Source: Siphonodentalium dalli
Taxonomy: Eukaryota; Mollusca; Scaphopoda; Gadilida; Siphonodentaliidae
DNA length: 64,000 nt
Direction: 5' to 3'
Assembly (NCBI GenBank): GCA_032622095.1
Contig: CP136069.1
Span: 203,592,690-203,656,689, forward strand
Shown one piece after another: positions 57,608-64,000 of the stretch; position 1 is the stretch's first letter, and every line of letters begins with the position of its first letter. Below the pieces are notes generated by a model, which saw only the letters and a program-made list of their open reading frames with translations, was not told the DNA's origin and ran no database searches. Made by a program: the position numbers and the translations under genes.

Positions 57608-60600
57608 CCCTTTGAACCCTGGCTCCCCACAACGATCGACACCCTGACCCTGGGCTCCCAGTGGTATTTTTTATATTGTGGCCAGTGTTTAGATGTATGG
57701 TGTTGTTTATGTTCAAGTGGTGTCACATTTCTGAAACTTTAGATGTATGTTCCCCATGGACCACTGATTATTTTACGATCTGGTTACATTGCCACGTGGT
57801 CACTCCCTGGTAACGGTTGCTGTGCATCTACCCGATATTGAAAGTAAAATACAATTATAGCTTTTACGGTCGTAATTCAGCCCAAGGAAATGGCGTTGTT
57901 GATGCAGTCAACACCCTATTGTGAAATTTTAGATATATCTGGCCAGAAGTCTGATCCTAACTTGTATTTAAGGGTAGCAATGGTTGCTAAGCAAATACCC
58001 CAAATGATCGAATGACACCATTACCCTGTGAATCCAATTGTATTATGCCCCAATTTAGACATTCTTGGCATGCACATGCTGATGGTTATGTTCAAATGGT
58101 GCCTACAGGTCTGAAATTTTACAGGTGTGTTCCCATGGGCCACTGTGTATTTTTTTTAGAACGGTATACTTTGCCACACGATCACTCCCTGGTAACGGTT
58201 TCTAAGCAACTACCCGGAACTGAAAGTATAATGCAATTATAACTTATAGCGTCATATACTTCCGCGCTAAGAAATGGCATTTTTATGTGTACCCATACCA
58301 TGTATGGTACACATAATGCCGACGTCCGGATCAACCATCCGTCGTTCGTCCGTCCGTCTGTCCGGACGTCCGTCTGGACGTCTGTCCATCTGTCTGTCTG
58401 TCCGTAGACACTTGCTATCCAATTCATTTACTTGAATATTTTTTATGGATCTTGTTAAAATTTTATGTTTATGATGACACACTCCTCACCTGTATAGTTT
58501 TTGGTATCGATCGGTTGATCGGTTTAGAAATTATTAACACTTTGCATCCGCACATAGGCATGAGCTATCCGATGCTGTAACCAAAGTATTTTATGTCCGA
58601 TTGTTTTCATATTTGATATGTAGGTTTATAATGACACACCCCTCACCTGTATAGTTTTTGGTATCGATCGGTTGATCGGTTTAGAAATTATTAACACTTT
58701 GCATCCGCACATAGGCATGAGCTATCCGATGCTGTAACCAAAGTATTTTATGTCCGATTGTTTTCATATTTGATATGTAGGTTTATAATGACACACCCCT
58801 CACCTGTATAGTTTTTGGTATCGATTGGTTGATCGGTTTAGAAAATAATTAACCCTGCACACAAATGCTATCTGATGCATCTAAGTCAAACTGTTTTCTT
58901 CTGATATGCCTCATATTTCTTACCTAGGTTTTTCTTAGCACGTTCTTTATCTGTATGGTTTTTGGTATCGTTTAATTAACCCTTTTCAAACTTATGTTTA
59001 CTTAGAACTCACGCAAGCTGCTATGACTCAAAACATTTTTCATCTAATCTACACCAAATTTGGTACATGTGGTCCTCACCCCGAAATACAGATCAAGTTC
59101 AAATTTGGGTTTGATCCGATATATTTTAACAGAGTTATGGCCCTTTATAATTCAAGTAATTTACTACCTATATGCCCTGTGGGAGTTTAAGACAAATGAC
59201 TTTACACAGTAATCTGCTTTATTGGAATCAGAGAATGACACTGGATACTAACTGCTAAACCACTGGCTGCTCCCAGAGCTGTCATATTTAAGTGATTGAT
59301 GATTCTTTACTCCAGTTTGTGTGCAATAGTAATTTAACCCCCCCTGTTGAAACATGTTCATGGCATTAATACAAATAGTCCATTGTCCATTTGTAGGATG
59401 TTCTAGAGCATGGCTGTTTAGAGAATTGTTGTTTACAGAGACACTGTTGTCTTATCTTGAGAAAAAAATTAATCCACTCATTAGTTCCATCATATGATAT
59501 CATTGAAAATGATTAACCCTCTCCACACATTATATGTTCATTCTCCTATTCTATGTCCAGGTTGATCGTGATCCACTTTTCACTTGCATGTATTTCATGA
59601 TTAAAATTAACCTATTCCATAGACACATGATATCTGATAGGCAGATTTTAAATTATCTCTTTCGCCTTGGGCCAGGTTCACTAAGAATTTCTATAAGCCA
59701 CAAATTGAATATTCATCATTTGAGGAAATATCTTATTTTGAAATTCCCTCTATTGCATTTGGGCTGCAGGATAATAATAATGGTTCTGGTATTCTTGAAG
59801 CTGACTTATTGGTCAAATATTTTTCACCCAATCACTTTTATAATCTCATTCAGGTTGATCGTGACACATTCTTCACGTGTATAGATTTTGGTATTGATTG
59901 AATGGTTTTGAGAATATTAACCCAACATTTAATAATATTTCTGCTGTTACAGACATTGTATCTTTCCAATGATCAGCTTAGAATAAAATTAACCATAGGT
60001 ATACTGTACGCGATCCAATGTTATGACTCTAATATTTTCAATTTGACCCTTCTCATATCTCTCCTTTTGTTATCTGATAATTCTGTATTAAAATATTTTA
60101 TATCCAACCATTATCAATCATATTTAATATCAAGGTCTATACACCCCTCACTTATATAGATGTTCAGGTGTTTGTTGGTCTCTAATCTCAATCATCCCAT
60201 AACTTTTACTATGCAGCTAACACAACAACATAATCTGTTATGACTCAGGTTCCATTGTAAGAAGTAAATAAATAGAGTTATTATGATGTTAATATTGTAA
60301 CTATTATATCTTTAACAGCTATGGTGCATCTGTCTGACTGTGGTTGGGCATAATTATCTTTATCAATCTATCACACATACATGTATCTCTGTTGGAGTGA
60401 CCTAATAGGTTGAAATCGAATGTCATATCCATGTTCCTATTGTGTTTAAATGAGCAAGTTGCTCAATAAGTCTGATTCCACTATGAAACTAATAAATAAT
60501 AGTACGCTGTGAATTGTTGATATTCTTGCACTCATAAAAAGATCGCTATCGCCAAGGTATGGGTTAAACATCTGCCGATCGTGATCGGCCTCTCGTCTAT

Positions 60601-61451
60601 GCAGTCAATACCCTATTGTGAAACTGGAGATACATCAGGTCAGAAGATTGAACCTACATGTAGTTTGTATTTAACGGTATCAATGGTTGCTAAGCATATA
60701 GCCCAAGTGATCGAATGACACCACTTCCCTGTGCATTCAATGGCATTACGTCCCGATTTAGACATCGCCTATAGGGCACGGTGATGGTCATGTTCAAATG
60801 GTGCCACGAGTCTTAAACTTTACATAATTGCTCAATAATGCACGATTTGACCACGTGTTTGTAATGTGCACGCGTAAGTAGATCGGACTAGATGGTATTG
60901 TGACCATGCAACCCATTTCCACAGTACTACTCTGGTGCAATGTAAAAACGTGTAGCTGTATAACGCAAATTTATGTACTATGGAGATCCTTGATGTGATT
61001 GTATCATTTCACAAAAATCCATACATTTATCATTTTATCCTATGCGCATGCGCGAAACAAATCGACTCAAATAAGAAACTGCGTGCGCCTTCCTCACATA
61101 TGACAGAACACTGATTATGTATGCAATACTAATTTAAACCAAAAAGAGTGATCGAAATGGTGTCTTTCTACAATCCTGCGAACCGCGCAACAATGTAGAG
61201 CTTTACCCGAATCGCTTCAAATAATGTACGTTTGTTGAATTCTGCGCTTCGCGCATGCGCATGTTTTTCTACCCCAACTAGTCGGCAACAAACTCATACA
61301 CATGCACCCATGGCACTGCTGAAGTTCCTTGGGATCATTTACATAGATATAAGACATAAGTGGATATACCAATGGTTATAACATGTATACACATGCTACA
61401 TAGGTATATGATGTCACTGAATGCTGCTGGCCGCTAGCCGGGTTCAAAGGG
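57608..61451. mobile_element. 3.8-kb TTAA-flanked element (family d)
   Basis: TTAA at 57604-57607 and 61452-61455 flank CCCTTTGAACCCTGGC and, inverted on the right, CCCTTTGAACCCGGC. Modules near 57720-58060 (GTTCAAGTGGTGTCACA) are related to those at 60600-60830 (GTTCAAATGGTGCCACG), which are outside the insert at 58283-60596. No transposase was seen. It starts 75 bp after exon 4 and would be intronic. Confidence 0.6.
58283..60596 (+). mobile_element. Helentron-like or hairpin-headed repeat, copy 2
   Basis: It opens TTATGTGTACCCATACCATG with an imperfect palindrome to GGTACACATAAT and a TCCGTCTGTCC-rich stretch. It contains a 157-bp tandem repeat (steps at 58485, 58642, 58799) and GAGTTATGGCCCTTT modules, and ends GCCGATCGTGATCGGC + CTCTCG. 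The flanking host sequence reads ...GGCATTTT | TCTATGCAGTCAA..., comparable with the uninterrupted GGCGTTGTTGATGCAGTCAA at 57891, so insertion was between T and T without larger duplication. Confidence 0.55.
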
Positions 61452-61589
61452 TTAACCTGCATGCTGGAAATAGCATGAGAAGTGAGGGTCAGCCCTAAAC
61501 CACTAACCCGCACATGTGCAGAAGTTGGAAAGATCTAAGGAAGCTACTTTTGGTGAAATAAGTAACTATCAATGAACGCTTTTATTATA

Positions 61590-62270
61590 CTTCCATATTT
61601 TAATATGGAAGTATATTGTTGTTCAATTTTTTTCATTTTTCCTATTATTATTATTATTATTATTATTTATACTTCTTAATATATTTTGTAACCCTTATAT
61701 CTCAGAAAGTTTAAAAGATAAAGCATTGAAATTTGGTAGGTACATACACCATGCCAAGTAACCATGCATGGTAACGAAGCATTTAGGTTTGTGTCCTAAC
61801 TTGCTTACCAGAGTTATGGCCCTTAAACAAAAAAATTGGAAAAAGTTTGTGCCCAGATCTTCTCCTATAAGAAGTCAAGCAGCTGAATTCGGTTCTCGTA
61901 ATCGTGTTAACTAACGAAAGACTACGAATCGGGGAAAATTTCACCAAGGCCGAAAAAAATTTGTTGACCTGGGGAGGGGTGCAAAATTTGTCAATTTTTT
62001 TCTTGTCACCGATTCCAACCATTTTTACTGTCGTGTATCTATACGACGTACTGATGCTACTCGTGAAAGAATTTTGTAAATCGGTTGAGAAATTTCCAAG
62101 TTATAACACATCGAAAAATGTACTAATAAAGTCCATGTGTAGAAAGTGCTTGTGTCCAGATCTTCTCCTAGACGAAGCGCAACAGCTGGATTTGCTCTAT
62201 GTGAATAACCAACTGTTAACAAAGAAATTGTCTATTCAAAATGTAATACACGAACTATGAACGAATGTTG
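61590..62270 (+). repeat. Hairpin-headed repeat starting with ATACTTCCATA palindrome
   Basis: The head is ATACTTCCATATTTTAATAT plus GGAAGTAT, then an ATT run (61643-61668) and modules with AGAGTTATGGCCCTTAAAC and GTGCCCAGATCTTCTCCTA (61849; again with one change at 62154). The 118-codon frame 61904-62260 lies across the second module and I do not call it a gene. Confidence 0.55.
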
Positions 62271-63376
62271 TACATGCTCACATCTCATTCAACAAACTAG
62301 CCGTATCAAAAATGCGGCTGTACCTTTCATCACGTCTAATTCAAATATTGATTCATAAATTTCCCGTTATGCTACACACAAAACGGAGTCGACTTTTGGG
62401 GAAACCAGAGTCCAAACGGGTCCAAATCAACCTGTTCCAGAAAAGTCGTTTTTTACAAAAAAAATTCTCGACTTTGATATTTGAAAATTAACAGAACTGT
62501 GGTGCCAGTCGTATAATGGTATAACACTTCTCCGTATGGACCACATTTTCATCAAGCACAATCCGTCTATGCGCGGACTTTCGCTTGCAGTTCTCAATTC
62601 AATTGAAACTATTTTATGTCCGTTCACGTGCCCGTAAACCATTTTAATATATGATATTTTTATATTGAATGAATGGGTGTCAGCGCATACCATCCCATAC
62701 ACCAACCTTCCACCCCTAAGTCGCTAATTTTGGTATCATAATTTCGGAACGTAACTAATCTAAGGTTTGGTATTAAATTAAAATTAAATTAAATTAAAAC
62801 TGTCTCTTTATCATCTGTATGTGGCACGAGTGAAAATGTATGACTTTATTGCCCATTTGTTAAGATCGCTGATTGCATATTTCACATTAATTGGACGAGT
62901 CGTAATGTAAAGTGTTATAACTCAGGAAGAGTCCGACAACGACGTCGTACGTTCGTCCGCTAATCGGAAAATATACCAAAAAAATGCCTTAATGCGCCGA
63001 CATTGTATATGGAATGTGTAGGTATAAGCTGCCATGTATATATCATTCCCAGAATGCTACCATATCTATTAGTAAAAATAAAACACCTTAAACTGTTGGG
63101 AACATCGCGATATAGACAAGCGAGCAAAGATAGTTTAATGTCATCATATGCTATTTCACTGTTGCGAAATGGGTGATCCTTCATCGTAGCATAATTACGT
63201 TGAACGACATATATAATTATGTTTGTGTGTGAATAACGATTGTTAACTTGGTATTATGAACTTATGCATGACTGTGAAGACTTGCAATAACATATTAAAT
63301 GGTAAAATACGCGCATTCATATCAGTATATTCACAAGAATATCCGTCTATTTTACAAGCTCGACATGCTATATTTG
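62271..63376. other. No gene recognised
   Basis: AT-rich; likely intronic to locus 2 if that gene continues. No phase-0 exon with the expected Cys pattern was found. Confidence 0.4.
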
Positions 63377-64000
63377 TTATGCCCCCGATCTCCGATGGAG
63401 ATTTGGGGGTATATAGTGGAGCCCTCCGTCCGTCCTTCCGTCCGTCCTTCCGTCCGTACGAACGTTTCAACTCATAACTTTGGTTTCACTAACTCAATTC
63501 AGTTGATCTTTGGTGTGCTAATAGACCAGCCGGGGGACAAGATTTCCCCATAACTGCGGTTTCGTCCGCCCATTTTTTCCAGAGTTACGCCCCTTTTGGA
63601 CTTAGAAAATTCAGTTTTCTGTGGCATACGAACGTTTCAACTCATAACTTTGGTTTCGCTAATTCAATTCAGTTGATCTTTGGTATGCCAATAGACCAGC
63701 CGGGGGGACAAGATTTCCCCATAGCCGTGGTTTCGTCCGCCCATTTTTTCCAGAGTTACGCCCCTTTTTGGACTTAGAAAATTCAGGTTTTCTGCTACTT
63801 TTTTTGGTTTCCAGATTTTGGATTGTTTATTTGCAAAACCCGTTTTTTTTGTGTATTACCAATATCGCAATACAGGTCAAGGTAAAATTTCGGTTCAATC
63901 GGATAATTTTTGTGAGAGTTATGACCCTTTTTCGACTTAAATAATTCATTTTTTTTTTTTAGAAAATTCAGTTTTCCTTCTATTTTTGTGGCACCAGACC
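63377..64000 (+). repeat. Hairpin-headed repeat starting with GCCCCCGATCTCC, runs off window
   Basis: The head is TGCCCCCGATCTCCGATGG with inverse GGAGATTTGGGGGTAT, then CCGTCCGTCCTTCCG runs. It is followed by two ~170-bp tandem modules (ACGAACGTTTCAACTCATAA at 63460 and 63628) and a third, related module with GAGTTATGACCCTTTTT. This is the same overall architecture as 53717 and 58283. The opposed frames at 63243-63553 are not genes. Confidence 0.7.

Noticed and set aside
59534-60159. Two hydrophobic plus-strand frames considered as a TM exon of locus 2
   Set aside because: They lie inside a dispersed repeat insert (58283-60596), are simply AT-rich, and lack the phase needed after exon 4.
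61904-62260. 118-codon plus-strand frame
   Set aside because: It lies across a duplicated module of a hairpin-headed repeat and has no phase-compatible splice sites with locus 2.

Overview
The window looks like nuclear DNA from an animal, most likely a lophotrochozoan invertebrate (a mollusc or a close relative). It is AT-rich and intron-rich. It carries Helitrons, hAT-like and TTAA-flanked DNA transposons, LINE fragments ending in YADD-type reverse transcriptase remains, and hairpin-headed repeats with runs of TCCG such as are common in mollusc genomes. The phylum is inferred from repeat style only. There are no bacterial operons, CRISPR arrays, rRNA genes or recognisable tRNA genes. Nearly all long reading frames in the window are by-products of tandem repeats or transposons.

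Two protein-coding loci can be supported, both on the + strand and both cut by the window edges. Locus 1 enters from the left. An exon at 6325-6456 encodes a single transmembrane helix followed by a Cys-rich, basic juxtamembrane stretch. It joins in phase to a terminal exon at 11288-11616, a Pro/Asn/Gln-rich cytoplasmic tail. That tail has an in-frame TAG at 11413-11415, and beyond it the same frame stays open and encodes two PPxY motifs. Locus 2 begins at 45980 with a signal-peptide exon and continues through exons at 47641-47855, 55220-55430 and 57270-57529, all with matching phases, then leaves the window. It encodes a secreted or type I membrane ectodomain built from two related CUB-like half-domains (exons 2 and 4, same Cys spacing) joined by a Thr-rich linker. 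The two loci may be tandem relatives (ectodomain first, TM and tail last), but that is an inference.

Layout: 1-4066 is a head-to-tail chain of non-autonomous Helitrons. 5.2-6.3 kb holds TTAA-flanked MITEs with large hairpins, and locus 1 exons lie at 6.3 and 11.3 kb. Around them are a 31-bp minisatellite (7.4 kb), a TTAA element holding two minus-strand Helitrons (9.6-11.1 kb) and a 68-bp repeat interrupted by a hAT-like element with a perfect 8-bp duplication (11.6-13.0 kb). 13.6-22.2 kb is dispersed foldback repeats and LINE debris. 22.9-29.7 kb is a second Helitron region, with a 2.2-kb foldback transposon (8-bp duplication) nested inside. 29.8-41.5 kb is a nested stack: CTTAAG-centred palindrome arrays, a 4.5-kb TTAA element, a 2.6-kb hAT-like element with a foldback inside it, and a 2.3-kb TA-flanked element. 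42.5-43.2 kb is a 53-bp satellite, 43.4-45.9 kb more MITEs. From 46 to 57.5 kb locus 2 exons are scattered among satellites, including about 94 copies of a 35-bp unit at 50.0-53.2 kb. 57.6-61.5 kb is another TTAA element, and the right end holds hairpin-headed repeats.

The strongest general observations are the number of different TTAA-flanked families that share a hairpin cassette, the head-to-tail Helitron arrays that occupy single A/T target sites, and several satellites that appear to have grown out of transposon ends or hairpins.
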